A stretch of 64,000 bases of DNA, taken from assembly GCF_910591885.1 (NCBI RefSeq), contig NC_063275.1, forward strand, positions 9,102,501-9,166,500, read 5' to 3'. The position numbers and the translations under genes were made by a program. The DNA is from Bombus terrestris (lineage: Eukaryota; Arthropoda; Insecta; Hymenoptera; Apidae). The notes below the pieces were generated by a model. The model saw only the letters and a program-made list of their open reading frames with translations, did no database searches and was not told where the DNA came from. Below, in pieces: positions 37,366 through 51,932 of the stretch; position 1 is the first letter of the stretch, and every line of letters starts with the position of its first letter.

Positions 37366-38111
37366 GTTTTCGTCCAAAATACACAGCTAAAAGCTTACAT
37401 TCTGTATGAGACTAGTTGATATACAGGTATTGGATAATACGAAACATCGCATCGTTTCAAAAGTATTTTCAAAATAGCGAAAAGTGTTATGAGTCACTGC
37501 AATTATACTTTTGCACCTAAATAATTCTTTTAAGGATTTATATTTACATTTTAAATTATAAATGTGATAGGATGTTTCCCTGTTTACTCCGATGATAATG
37601 GAAAGTACATTGCATATGAATATTGCAGATAAAGATTGTATGTTCATTTCTAGAAATTCCACTGCAGTCGATGACCTGTGACCCTTTATTATGTTTCTCT
37701 TAATTCTTCGAGCCTAAAACTTGAACTACAGTAGACGCAAGACGCAATATAAGATATAGACTACGTTTCAGCGAGTATGATAAAATGTGCTCGATGTTGG
37801 TACTTTTCTACCTATTTCCATATGTTTATATTTTTCAATTAACAAAGCATAGAAGCTTTATTAATTAAGGTTGAGATGATTTGTATTAAGTTTTGGAAAA
37901 GAGTTCGATGTTTAAAGCTATTTGTTTCTGCGCAAAGTAAAGATAAATAATAACAAATGAATTTATAGAGAATGACATTAAGTATACTTATAGATAAATA
38001 TGCTAATATATACTTTGTACAGAATGATTTAAAATGAAAGGCATTTTACAACTGAAAAATACAGAAACTTAAAATCTTCCGCACAGTTGTGAGATTTAAT
38101 TTAGGCTGCGT

Positions 38112-38565
38112 TTAATATTTTATGCAGTCACCTTTAGTTTCAGGCATAGTATATATCCTAATTGACATACTCTTCACCAATGTTTGTCCAAATATTTCTT
38201 CAGTTTGGTTGCGCTCTTCCCAACATTGATTCAAATTTGAAGCACGGTTGTTAAAATCAGTTGTGGACTTTTTCAAGAAATCTTACAGATGTTCTAAGGA
38301 GTTTAAATTGAGAGATTGGAAAGATCATATAAGATGATAGTATTTCAAATTCCAAATCATAATATTGTCCTATTCGAATTTGACAGTGGGTTTAACATAT
38401 CTCCATTGCAATTATACCAGTTCTCTATCGTTTTGCTGGTCCTTCTAAGTCCGCATTTCTCAATACGTGTCGAATTGTTTTTACATTCGCATCTATTTCG
38501 TCAAAGTTTGAAAAATCATTTTGTATCAGCTTCGAATAGCTCGCAAAGTATTGCGCCTCGCAGTG
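38112..38565 (-). pseudogene. Tc1-like transposase relic
   Basis: On the minus strand the last frame reads QSLNLNSLEHL-stop-DFLKK, equivalent to SPDLNPIEHLWD of Tc1 transposases with the Trp codon now TAA. It continues NNRASNLNQCWEERNQTEEI and LVKSMSIRIYTMPETKGDCI then KY and a stop, the typical Tc1 C-terminus. Upstream, VKTIRHVLRNADLEGPAKR is the second HTH. The DDE core between them is mostly deleted and frameshifted. No inverted repeats were found, so it is an old relic. Confidence 0.75.
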
Positions 38566-41500
38566 TTGAATAATTTCTTTCTTAGACTTTTAGATTTCTT
38601 TAGTTTTGATATTTTATCAACAAAATGATAGAATTTTACTGTGAACATATAGCAGGATAGTTTTTCCTTAAGAGATTCGATGATCCTTTTTTCGAATTTT
38701 ATGAGACTGCTTTCATTCTATACTATGAAAGTTTATTTAAAGTTTATTTATACGTTAAATTTCTTTATCTGCAGAATATAAATTTGTGTTATTGAAAAAT
38801 TATAACGAAAATACAAAATAATGATCAATCAGTTTTTGTTCAAATATAGTGATTAAACGAGCGTTGCTCTCATTAGTGAATAAGTCGGGAAAATCATTTC
38901 CTGGCTATCGAGATCGCCAACCAAGTATTACGCCATCGAATTTTTAATCGTGGGAAAATTTAACAGAGAGAAATGACGCAATAAGAATTAACGCAAGAAT
39001 CTCGTAATGCATTCACTGAAATTAGAAGAAGTGAAGTTGAATACTTTAAAATGAAATTAATATAAATATTGCCAATCTGTGTCTATCGTAGTATATTTTT
39101 TTCCTACTTTAATATGTGAAACAAACTATGACATTCTAATTAATATGAATTACAAGGTAAAACGTTTTTGTAAAACAATCCTAGAAGAATAGAAGAAAGA
39201 GAGTAACATTTCTAATTTCTGTTCCATCATATGACAAAATAATTGTGTATATTTATGACTAAGAAGATTTGTTATCTCTTACAAGATAGCTGATTTTTTC
39301 TTGAATAGTTATCATAGTATAATAGAAAAAGGTAACTAACAGTGTTTTGAATATTTTCATAATCAATCAGATACGAATGACCAGTCCAGTATAGTGGAGA
39401 AGGAATCCAGGCATCGAGTATTTGAATCGTTTGATTAATGCAGCTTTTGCATCGATAAGCGGTAATGCAAACTGGTTTTTCGTTTCTTGCATACGATTTT
39501 TTTATGTTAAGTCTGGATCGGTTGACAACGGTATACAAGTTCTGTCGTTCAAAATAAATGATCGTTTACCTAAGCAAAATTACGATAACGCTACTGTAGA
39601 AGCTATGATGAAACATGCCCCTTTATACAGATAATTTATATTGATTTATGTCTTTTTATATTATTTACTGATGTTTACATTTTATTTGTTTATTAGGTTT
39701 ATCTTTCAAGCGTGTTTTCTGTTTAGCTGTCTTAAATTATGTACACATGTTTAAGTTGTGTTGATAATTATCAGTAACTATGTTAATAATGACTTATATA
39801 ACTATATTGTATACCAATAATTGAACAGAGTAGGTGAGAAATTGAATTATCAATATATTTCAAGTATTTCTAACGCTAATAAGTAATGCTATTATTCCGA
39901 TAGCAATATGTGCTAGCATTCTAATAGCAATAATGTCATAATTTATTGAAATTTAATCGAAATACAAAAAAGCATCGTAGCCATAGAATTGTTAATAACG
40001 TTTCGTGATTCATACAGTTTTAATGCAGTTATTGTATAATTTCTGGCCTTAATATTGGACAATTGTAACAGTATCAGAGAAAGAAAAAATAATTCTGACA
40101 GTAATTATTCTTAATAATCTTTCAATAAATTATCACATCAAACATATAAATGATTTTTGCTTATCATGTACGAATTTCAATAGGTATACAAGTCAAACGT
40201 ATACAAATTAAAAATTCGACGTATTGTGATTAAATAATCAATTTTTCTATATTTAAAATATCTATGCCGTGCAAGTATAGAAACATAAGTACAACGTATT
40301 AAAATCTGTTGAAAGTACTAAAAATATTTCAAAAGTTTGCAAATTATTAAACTGAATTAGATCAATACGTTTAATACGTTGATCAAAATCTCACAATAAC
40401 AATACAAAATATAAAAAATTAATATATTACAAGTACATTATTATAATTAACGTTCTGAATATAACAAATAAAGCAAAGTTCGCAAATCATTAATTTTCTT
40501 ATTTAGATCAATGCATCCGATAATATTAACTGAAATTTGTTGGAGAAATCAATCATTATTACCAGTAAATCGTGGCAATCGAGTCTTAGAGTCTTTCAGA
40601 ACAGTGAAAGAATTTAGCGTACCAATCTTGTTAGCAATTACCGATCTGGCTGCAGATCACTTATACCTATTCCTAGGTTCGCATATTTTTTTATCAACAA
40701 TATCGACGTATTTCCTTATACTGTTTCATTCATGCTTCACTGGACACCAATCTTTTCTCCACGGACATAATCTCAAAGTTTCTTAATACACGTTTAGGTG
40801 GCGAATCACGTACATGTAAGACGAAAATATGTGGGAACAGTTTTTTCGAATATTACTGTTAACATGAAATTTATGTTTTGCGGCGAGTCGAATAATTACA
40901 GTGCAATTGAATTACTTAAGATGTCATGACGTTGTGAAATTGCTACGTTGGTATGTCTTTCTGACATGCAACGTGATAAGCGTATATTATATAATTTACT
41001 CGATACTTTAAAATTAGTGCAACTAATTATTGGCGAAGTTTATGATACTATCTTTGAGGGATATTTAACAATAATGACGGTTGCAATAATAGAAAGAGCA
41101 TTAAAATATTGTCTATTTTGTCGATAGTAGCAGGAATATTAAAATTTAACATTTTAGACATGCTGTATGCTGTATGTTGATTATTGCTTCATTTCTTTAT
41201 ATATTTTTACATACATTTATTGATTATTTCTCTTTAGTCACAAGAAAAGAGGGACAAATCCAATAATCATTATTTTTTGATCTTTCATTTTTCATATTTG
41301 TTCAGTTTTTTTAATTCTAAACGTAAATGGTGGAGGAAAAATGAAAAATAATTTTGTTAATTAAGATAGTAATCAATATAAGCGTTGGAGTAATATATTT
41401 TAGTGTTTAGAGTTGCCGTGAATTATAATTTATGAATAATTAAAGCTATTAAGCGTTGAACCTTGTTTGTTCATATCGAATACCTTCGCTTATGATACTT

Positions 41501-44500
41501 CACCTCTTTAATTAATTTATTCTTTTTTTTTTAAACCTGCTATATTCTTTGGGCCATTTTTGACCAAATTGCGTTCTTTAGTGTTAAAAAATTTATTAAA
41601 TTTAAGGACAATATGAAAGAGTATATATGTGTGTGTGTGTGATTTCTTGGTGCAATTTTATGCAGAGGTCTTTTTTGAAGTACCAAAAATGTTCTCGTTT
41701 ATTGAAACGTGAACAGGATTTTTAATTTTCTGACTATAAGTAATTTACTTCCTTTATTGCGATGTGAAACAATAAAATTGGAATGAAAATATGACGCAGA
41801 AATATAATCATCTTAAATACTAATAAAGTTGAAATCCAAACTATTTTTTTTTAATATTTTTACGACAATATTAGAATGATATTACGTTATTATTAGCTAC
41901 CTTTTTAATTAAATTTTTAATTTACAAGCTTCAAGAACAAGTTGGTGACAATTCTTTCCGACGTAGTCGAGAAAAAAGACGTGACGAAGGTCGGCCACGT
42001 ATCTACGTCGGCAGTGTAAGAGTAGTTCCGTATATTATGATGTAACCTACACGATTAGCGTAATTCTATTTATTCATAGATACGTCAGTGCACGCGACGT
42101 TCCTGGTATCACACTATCCGCTTTTGCACGACGGCAAAAGTTGCACGCGATATTTCCTCAAGTTCTATGTCCGCGCACCAAACATTTTCTCACGTAAGAG
42201 GCAAGGCATTAAATTTCCTTGAAATAAAAATTGATAATATGTAGATGAAAAATTTCCAAATTAATAATTATTGTATTATTGATAACGAACTTATATTTTA
42301 ACGCCTTTTTATTAGTTTAGTTGATAAATGGATATATCCGGCTTGCGCAATTTAAATATGCCAAGACATTTATGCAATTGGACATTAATACCATGTAGTT
42401 ATTATTAGACTATGGATGAATATAAATTTATGATAAATTTAAATATACAAAAATGTACAAAATACGTGTAACATGTAAGAACATACGAGCATCTAAAATA
42501 TGTAAAACATTTGCTACGATATTTGTGGATAAATTTTCGCAGTCCAATTATTATTTGCTTCAGTATATCTACTTTTTTAGAAGATTTTTATTTGTATTTT
42601 CTGAAATTCAAAAACTTATTAGTGCGACTCGACTTGTATTTTATGAATTTATGGAACTAATTTAAAGAAACGCAGTGATATATTTTACTGCGCTGATTGC
42701 AAATGCCCACAGACATAATATTAATATTAATTGGTATTCTTCTGAATATTAAAATTATAACTCCTAGAAGATCTTAAGAATCAACTGAGTATTAGATACT
42801 TGTAATTCATAATACAAAATTTCATTTGCTGTATGTTTATAAATTTTTCTGTGCATACACGTATATGTACGTATATTTTAATGTACTTTATCTTTAAATT
42901 TCTTTCTTTTAAAATAAGCCTTTGTTTTAAAAATATGTACGCACGTTTTATTATAAAAATAAAACTTCTCAAATCTTTAATTATCTAACCTTTCACTAAA
43001 GCAAATCACGAAATATAAAAATAACTAATCACACCATCATCATCTTTGTTCTACAAATAAATTTTCTCAAATTTAGTTCCAGATTCTACAAAAATTATTA
43101 TGTCCTGTGTACAAATAGATCTTGTGGGATGAAATTTAAGAAAATTTATTCGCGCAGCAAAGATGCTGATAATGTGATTAGTTATTTTTACATTCTACGA
43201 TTTACTTTGGTGAAGGGTTGGATAATTAGAAATTTGCAAAAGCTTCATTTTTATAATAAAACATTTGAATAGAAGTATGATTTTGTATTTTAATATCCCA
43301 ATGTTGATCATTACAAAGTTGCGTTATTTCTGTGACAAATAATGAATCTTTTAATACACTTAATGGAATAACGATATATTCAATGGTAAATAATAAAATT
43401 ATGCGAAATTCATGAAATTTGACAAATGTCATAAAAATACTGATAAGCATAAATTCAGAATAAAGAAAACCCTAAGTCATGCCCCAAAGAGTTAGCTCCG
43501 CAGTTACGATATCGATTTATTGTAATCTCGAATTCCTATCGACAGAATATTCAATTGAGTATATCTCTTGCACGTCATCACGGATTAGAAAATATGCACG
43601 TACGATCTGTTACATAACTTCACGAAGATTGCGGGAAGACTGTAACACGAAGGTATATATTTCATTTGTGTTTTTCCTGGTGGTAAACTCCATCAAGTAT
43701 ATATACTTTAAGACGTTTGAGAGATTTATTGTCTTACTAACGATTATTTTTTAACTTATATTCCTTTTCTACAACTTCGTTTGTTTATTTTTGTTTCACG
43801 GATTATCGACCAGCATACAAAATGATTTATGAAAACATTTGAAAGTATTTGAATCTATCATTAAAAACTTGTATGAACGTATTATCTGACGGATAATAAG
43901 GTTCGATGAATGTATCATCTATCGAATGATATTTATGTGCTTTGACGCTTATGCACATTCATATTTTTCTGAATAATTACTGATGACAAGAATTACTAAT
44001 TACTGATTGATTAAAACAATAGTAACCCGCGTATAAACCATTGTTTGACTTACAAAATATTATAACGAGTACTATACTCGATACTCTATTTTGCATAGTA
44101 ATGAGAGATAATTATCGTGATTATATTGGTAAAATGTGCAACCGATTAAAATATGTATATAGAAGTTACAAGTTATTCACTGCAAATATACACTGATAAT
44201 TAGTAAACAATGAATACATGGTATGCTAATAATAGTAGTCACTACCATATAATAAGCGTCAAAAGTCTGATGATCCCATTAAATGTGGAGACTTATTGAT
44301 ATAATGGGCAATCGAATGTTTAAAACTTTGGTAATTTCCATGAAATGTATATACTTATATAAATATATGTAGTTTGAAATTCAAAATATTTTGTATAAGA
44401 CTTATAATATTATACATATATTTGTCATAAAAATTCATTCAGATAAACTGAATATTTTTTCATATACGTTTTCCTGCATTTTTGTATTAATAACATGTTT

Positions 44501-46360
44501 ATTTTAGAAATGATTTAATTTCAATGTTCGTGGAAATTTAAATATAAATTGTGTTAGTTATATTAAATTAAGTTAAGAAATTGTTCATTTTTCATTTACC
44601 GATAAGAGTGTAATATCGAGATAGATATTAATAATAAATCTCATATTTCGTTTATTAAATCTAAAGCAGTATATTTACGTCATATAGCTTGATCAAGTCT
44701 TGACAGACTTACAGAGTTAATTAGTGTCTACCAACTAACGTATTACATAATGAGAAACTTGAATTTATTAATTTTAAAACAGTTATAAAAAACCGGATAA
44801 TTCTACATAATCATGCCGCATTAGATCTTGAAGTTTGGAGTGCAGCAGTAAATAGGATGAAATATGTTATCATTTTGAGTAACATTTTCATTTACAAAAT
44901 GAACACAATGGTAGTTGTGTCTTTTTTATTTGCATATTATTACCTATTACGGTGTTATATTAATATTACCACACAGACAGAGAAACGTCATGATGTAGAC
45001 AGTTTTTACAATTATGTAATGTTGAGTGTATATATATATACATTCACTTCACAATAGTATAAGTATCAATGATAGAAAATATTTTCTGTACTTGTTTGAT
45101 GTTTTCATAATCTTCAGATAAATATAACTATAATAATAATAATAATATAATAATATAACTATAATAATATAACTATAATAATAATCTGTAAACGAATATA
45201 ATTACAAATTTTATAAAAAAGTTAGTATCTTTTAAATTGTGGTTTTTAACAAAATTTCTTTCTTACTCTGCTGTAAAATTAGTTAAATATTAAATTTAAT
45301 GCTTACCGAATAAGTATTTCCTTTTCAGTTATTAAACAAATTATAGTCTTAATTTCTTTCACGCTACATAATATATAATAAAAATATAAAAAAATTATTC
45401 TAAATTGCTTCAAATTAACAAAATTATCTTCTTCATTTTAACAAAATTGTATAGGCCAAACTTTTGTGCATTCTTTGTACTATCTTTTAAATTCGATTTT
45501 CACACTTTTTGCAACTTTTCCTTTAAGAATTATCACTGTTTAACAAGCTGTATTCTTCTGTGAATTGATCTTTGACGAAAATACATTGATATAATTACAA
45601 AATACAAAATTTCCATTTTTCTTTATCTGTTCTTTATGTTCATCTAGATCGGAAGTGCAGCATAGTCTTATTGCTAAGAAATAATATAATTAATAATTTT
45701 TTATTTTATTTTTATTTTAACTTTATAATCTTATATATAAATATAAATTTTATATAAATTTGTTGCGTTTAAATCAATAGATACCTTTCGAAACTTGTTT
45801 CCTTAACGTTTCTGCATTTTCACAATCAATGCACACGCGCATCAAGTAAAAAAGAAGACATACAGAAAAATGAAGATGCAATCGCGTCTTCATTTGCTAT
45901 CTCTGCCATTTACCTTTCAACAGCATTTGAACTATCTTACTAAGTCTGTCTGATCTTCGTTTTAATACCACATGATTATCATCCATTCCGATGACTAATT
46001 ATATGAAGTGAAATGCGTCTTGAAGGACGTGGAGAATCAAACGGTAAAAATGAACTTCTTCATCCCCGACGACAAACGAAACGATCGAATCCGGATTAAT
46101 CGCACGCTGAGATATGTGTAGCGTACAACAATCAATAATAAAAGGTCACATTGTTTATATTGTCCAAGTCCGTTAGTTCTATCTGATACTTTTTCATGTT
46201 GAAGATATGTAGAAATATGCGGAGTTCTTCATGCTTTTTATTTCTTCAATAAAATTAAATCGAACAGATTGTTAGAACGTAATGATTAAATGAAATTGAC
46301 TGGAGAAAAGCAAAGCTGCCATGAAGACAGTGATGAAACTTCAGTTTTCTTCAATATCAA

Positions 46361-46578
46361 TTTATAATAAAAATATCAGAAATTTACTACCAATTATTAC
46401 GAATTATTATAACATTCGTGTAATCTTCTGATATGAGTTTCAATTTGGAAAAAATGAATGGAAATCAAATTTAACGAAATATCAATTTAACGGTTGGGAG
46501 AAAACATTGTCAAAAGCATCCTCTATTTCATTTGTGTAATTTTTTAACGCAAAAATTATTTTAAGAGGAACTGTAAAT
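46361..46578 (+). repeat. Direct repeat, copy 1 (partner 48070-48288)
   Basis: It starts TTTATAATAAAAATATCAGA and ends GGAACTGTAAATA. The partner 1.7 kb away has about ten differences over 218 bases. It has no coding capacity and no terminal structure. It looks like a local segmental duplication. Confidence 0.85.
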
Positions 46579-46696
46579 AGTAGCTAGAATACCTGAGCTA
46601 TTTCTAAAAGAGGCAGATTTATGGACGAAGAAACAAGTTACAAACGGTTTCTTTATATTTTTGAATAGTAATGAACACTTCATATCTTGATTTATT

Positions 46697-47134
46697 GCAA
46701 AATTAAAGTGAAACAAAGTAAAGCAAAGGCAAAGTAGGTAGAATATTCCTTTAGAAAGTCAGGTTTAATCGATCACAAAGATTCGGACACTGTATAATTT
46801 TAATTTTAAAGCTGTATATTTTCAGCAAACGAAAAAGCACCAACAAAAATACGCTGTACGTAGATAACAGTAGAAAAGAGCTTTTGAATTATTATTTATT
46901 GTTTAATGCAAAATTAAAGTGAAACAAAGTAAAGCAAAGGCAAAGTAGGTAGAATATTTCTTTAGAAAGTCAGGTTTAGTCGATCACAAAGATTCGGACA
47001 CTGTATAATTTTAATTTTAAAGCTGTATATTTTCAGCAAACGAAAAAGCACCAACAAAAATGTATTACATTATGTTATACTACGCGGTACGTAGATAACA
47101 GTAGAAAAGAGCTTTTGAATTATTATTTATTGTT
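46697..47134 (+). repeat. Tandem duplication, two ~210-230-bp copies
   Basis: Copy 1 (46697-46906) and copy 2 (46908-47134) are nearly identical from CAAAATTAAAGTGAAACAAA to GCTTTTGAATTATTATTTAT. Copy 2 has an extra ~20 bases (TGTATTACATTATGTTATAC region) where copy 1 has ACGCTG. The duplication is recent, or the copies have been homogenised. Confidence 0.9.
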
Positions 47135-48069
47135 GCTTAAATATTAAAAGAAACACCGAAGAAGAGATATTTTTTATAAAACTAAAACTAACATAACATA
47201 ACATAAAACTAAAACTAACAACGGTTATTCACGAAAGTTTAATATTTAGTTGGGTAGCTCATATGTTTGATGACATAGCGTAAACGTTTTAGCGTAATGG
47301 AAATAAATTTTTTTATATAATTGACATTGATATGTTTTTATATTGCATTCCTCTTACAAATGTATTTTTAATTATACTTCAATATACCCGCTGTTTTACG
47401 ATTTGACTTTTTCTTTCCGTTGTGTAATATTAGTAATTGTCGCATTTCAAAACTTGTATATCGGCTTTCGCTACTCACTCAGAACAAATCTTTAATCGAG
47501 CTAAATCATAGTTGCAATCTGAGCTCAGGCTTGAACGAAGTACTTTTTTACAAACGTTGTATACAAACAGTGACAATGCTTAGTGGAGAATTAAACTAAG
47601 AAGTTCCTTCATGTACGTCTTGTATTAAACTTTGAAACTTTTTGTGGCATTAGAATTCGCCCTTTGTCAATATTTCTTTCAATATTTAGACAATAACAAA
47701 TAATAACTCAGAGGTTCTTTTTCCATTGTTAGGTATGTAATGAAGTGTAATATAATATAATATACGTTTGTTGGTCCTTGTACGTTTACTACAGATACAG
47801 AGCTTAGAAATTGAAATTGTACAATGATCAAATCTTCTTGACACCGACTGCACGTACTTACGCCCTTTAAACAAAACGTGATAGAGATAAACAAAAAAGA
47901 ACGGTAATTGTAATGCAAAATATTAGGTTGATGCATTTCAAATATCGTTTGTCCAAAGGCCAGGTTCAACAAAACAATGCAAGACTATCATCAATGGTTA
48001 TAGATCGCATCGAAGAAGAAGTAGAAGTGTGTTATAAATTATATCTTCATACATTAAATATTACGAAGA

Positions 48070-48288
48070 TTTATAATAAAAATATCAGAAACTTACTACC
48101 AATTATTATGAATTATCATAACATTCGTGTAATCTTCTGATATGAGTTTAAATTTGGAAAAAATGAATGGAAATCAAATTTAATGAAATATCAATTTAAC
48201 AGTTGGGAGAAAACATTGTCAAAAGCATCCTTTATTTCATCTGCATAATTTTTTAACGCAAAAATTATTTTAAGGGGAACTGTAAATA
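48070..48288 (+). repeat. Direct repeat, copy 2 (partner 46361-46578)
   Basis: Same order and orientation as copy 1. Single-base changes include ACGAATTATTATAAC to ATGAATTATCATAAC. The sequences outside the two copies do not match. Confidence 0.85.
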
Positions 48289-50551
48289 AAAAAGGTAGAA
48301 CAATTCCATGGCAAAAATTTTTCTGATTCTGGAACCTTAGTTACCTAGAGTTACAAATTTGAGACAAAACTACTTAATTATAATTTAATATGGTCTTGTA
48401 AACTTTTATTTGAAAAGTCGACATTTTATGTGCATTAGCCTAATATCATCGTTTAAGGTGTTCATGACTAAAGCTATAAAGGATTATATCAATTTATCAG
48501 GAATTGATTCTTCAACAGATTTCTTTCACAGTTGGATAGCATAGATCTGTAGGATAATCGTAAAATCCGAGGATTATGTAATAAAGTTTTATAAATTGGT
48601 TTGCGCGGGTCAGGAACTTATAAGAACCAGAGAAAGAGTGGAAAGTAAGCCCTGGAGGGCAGCGCGCGTTCGATTGCGCCACTCTACTCTTAAAGTTCTC
48701 TCTTGTGCACAACTGCGCTAAACTTGGAAACGGGTATATACAAGTGGCAATTATTAGAAGAACATTCGATATCTCGTTGCTGCGGAAAGGCTCGTTTAAT
48801 CTACTTTTACGGGCCTCTAGTAAAGCGTGCCGGTCGGTTCGCCGATCTCGAAAGGCTGCGGCACGACGACGTCCGACGTCGATATCTCTCGCTTGGTCGA
48901 TCGGATTTATGTTTCCTTTTGCCGATTTATGTCAAACTTTAATTAATAAGGAATTATTTTTTTCCTTATTTTATTATCAATGAAACTCTTTTTTTCAAAT
49001 ACATATTATGGTTGTTAGATATAGGGAAATGACTACGTACATAGAGTGAATCACGAAAGTATCCGAATACTCTTAGACACCTTTTATGAATACATTATCT
49101 ATGTTACATAAAACATTTTTAAGTTTCATTAGCACTGTGATAAGATCTGAGTGTCTCAATGACAATGCTAAAGTTTGAAACAAACCTGAAAATAACACAT
49201 ATATATACAAATTATGAAATATAATAAATATTAGAAGTATGTGTATATTTCATGTAGATCATAAAAGTTATTTAAGGTAACTACTCATGTTGCATATTAA
49301 TTTTGTATTAAAAAAATATTGTATTCGCAGTAAATGTCTTGTAACTTTTATACACATTTTCAGATTAATTTCAAATATCGATATAATTATGGCAATCATG
49401 TGACACTGTAATGCTAATAAAATTTCAAAATGTTTCATATAATGTACACAATATATGCATAAAAGCTTTCTATGACGAATGTTCAAGTAGTCACAATATA
49501 GCCACTCTTATATAGCTTTAATGAAAGTTTTAATGTTTATAGTTTTGAAATATTAAATTGTTCGTTATTGCATTATGATTCTTATTGAATAATAGGAGTA
49601 AGTGTACATATAAATGTGTAAGATATTAAACAACATCAATATTATTCAATAACATGAACAATATGAATAATGTTGAAGTTTGAGACTGATGTGCATATAA
49701 CAAATGCTATCCAGCACAGTATATATAGATTTTACGCGTACGTAAAATCAAAGCATTCAAGATTTCTGTTTAGAAGCACTAGAGATAATTAACCTAGAAG
49801 TAAACGATGTGAAAGATTTAAATGCTAATTTCCATTTCACAGAACAATGAATTTGATAGAAATCTCTGACGTCCTGGGAAATAAAGATATAAAGTGTTAA
49901 TATAAAAACTATCAGCCTATTACAGTGCAAATGAAATCTGTATTGAACAAATAAGAAATAAACTAAATAGGTTTAAAGAATCTTAATAATTAAATATCTT
50001 TAATGTTCTGTATACAGATTGCTTCAAATATCGAGATATCAAAATCAAAATTAAGATTAGATTAATCAACAATTTTAAAAAGTTTCAAATCAGATGTCTT
50101 ATATTATTCTATATAAAACTTACAAATGTTTATATATTATTTCTTTTTACTACGATCCCAAAATTGCTACATTGTGATTGAACAGTTGAAATTATAGTTC
50201 TCTAGCTTAACTCTTATTCGTTAACTTAAGTTTTATCACTTTCCTTCTTTTTTTTTTTATTAATTTAGAATATTAAACATTATCTCATAAATGTCTATAT
50301 AATATAATATAATTTTACTTAAAAGGTAAAAACACAGGGAACTTTAAATATTTCAACATATCTTCAAAAATGAAAAAATACTAAATAAGACATTTTAACT
50401 AAGATAGACAGTATGCATACTCGATATATGTATGTATATAAGTAACATTAACTAACCAATTAAGTATGATAACAACATAACATTAAGTATGATAACAACA
50501 TAACAGCATAACATAACATGATAACATGTTCTGTGAGCTAAGAAATCGAAT

Positions 50552-50710
50552 GTTTAGGAATAATGAAGTTCAACAAGTAACAATAGACGTCATTAATATC
50601 TGTCTCTGAATGATAACGGCGATATCATAGTCTTATGTTTAGTATTATGCATGAACGGTATTCTATGAACAGTGGCGCCGTTCGCTACATGTTTTATCTC
50701 GGCTGCTAAC
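50552..50710 (+). mobile_element. Retroelement leader segment
   Basis: It matches the leader found inverted at 20848-20990 and in part at 19871-19947: GTTCAACAAGTAACAATAGA, GATAACGGCGATATCA, GCATGAACGGTATTCTA and GTGGCGCCGTTCGCTAC, ending GGCTGCTAAC against the SINE tail. It is noncoding here. Confidence 0.6.
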
Positions 50711-51431
50711 TTTTTTTTTTTTGTACGTGGAGAAATCCTCATAGACACTCCGCCGCTGCTAATAATCGGTAACAGCAGAGTAGTGTCGGATTTTTACCGA
50801 CTAAAACTCCACGATGACCATCCTATGCGTATGACAGGAGTGCTCCAGGAACGTCTTATGAATTGTCTTCAGTTGCACCCCTTTCCCGCGTCCTCTTGTT
50901 CGTGCCAGTTCTAATAATTCTTCGACTATTGAATTTGGAGCTAGGGGGGGGGAGCATTGCCCCTAGTGCCATCCCCCCTTCTAGTCGCGGCCCGCTGGGA
51001 CCGTGGTGAAGTGACTCTGGGCCGCCTGACTGCCATCCCTCTTCGTCGCGTTACCCTACAAGGGTGAGAGTTCTTCCCTCTTTTTCTCCCTGCCCCCTCC
51101 TTTACGAGCATAACCTCCTCGCAGAAGAAGCGGCAGCCTCGTAAAAAAATTTCTTTTTTTTTTTTTTTTACGTGGAGGAAATCTTCATAGACACCTTCTC
51201 GCCACCCTGTGCGTGGGGCAGGGGACACAGGGCGGCAGCAGAAGGTAGTGCCGGATTCTTACCGGCTAAAACCTCCACTACGTTCAGTATAGTAGACCAG
51301 CTGCGAGCAATCGTCAGCCCTGGAGTAGCCTTCACACTTCTGCAAATACATTCACCAAGGCGAGGATTCGAACTCGCTACGCGTTGTCTTTCAGTTTGAG
51401 ACCTCAACAAGCGTAGCTGGCTGCCCCACTG
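50711..51431 (-). mobile_element. Dimeric SINE, full copy (inverted arm 1)
   Basis: On the minus strand: tRNA-like head (from 51431, GTGGGGCAGCCAGCTACGCT), B box GAGTTCGAATCCTCG at about 51369, unit-1 tail and poly(A) ending at 51154, then unit 2 (51153-50723) and its 12-base A-tail. Unit 2 includes CTCACCCTTGTAGGGTAACG and a long G/C run. Upstream flank GGTAGGATGTATCAGT equals the target duplication of the copy at 51933, but the tail side joins retroelement leader instead of a second duplication. Confidence 0.8.
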
Positions 51432-51932
51432 ATACATCCTACCTAAATAGGTACTTAGTACCTAAAATGCAAGCAAAAGTGAATCCTCAAACTTTCACAT
51501 TTCAATTCTGCTTGCATTTTAGGAAACAAAATGTATTTGTTATGTTTTAAGAAGACGTTTAAAATGAAATTGAGAGGAAAAATCATGCATACCATTTTTT
51601 TTCTTTTTTATACTTTGTTGAAATTCGAGATTTTGTTAACATTATAAAAACAGAATTAGGTCGTGAACAGCCAAGAGAACGCATCAGGATTAGTAACGTC
51701 CACTGATAAATTATGAACGAAACAATTAGGACGAAAACCACTCATTTAATGAGTTGATAGAAAAAAATGACCTTCTACATATCATGTAAAATTTTCAAAT
51801 AATTCGACTTTATTTAATGTTTCGTATTTAATAACGTTCCATATCTAATTATCGCTATATATAATTTGGTTAATGAATTGGCAAAGGAAGAAAATAGCAT
51901 ACTAAGTACCTATTTAGGTAGGATGTGTCAGT

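Noticed and set aside
48703..48983. Two overlapping plus-strand Arg-rich frames
   Set aside because: They share one CpG-rich island in different frames with no domain; more likely noncoding.
50672..50914. Repeated 80-codon frame starting MAPFATCFISAANFF, also inverted near 20.8 kb
   Set aside because: It crosses the retroelement leader, the SINE A-tail and SINE body, so its recurrence reflects the repeat, not a protein.
51360..51431. Functional tRNA gene
   Set aside because: A and B boxes are present but no clover-leaf with acceptor pairing can be formed, and the same sequence recurs as SINE heads.
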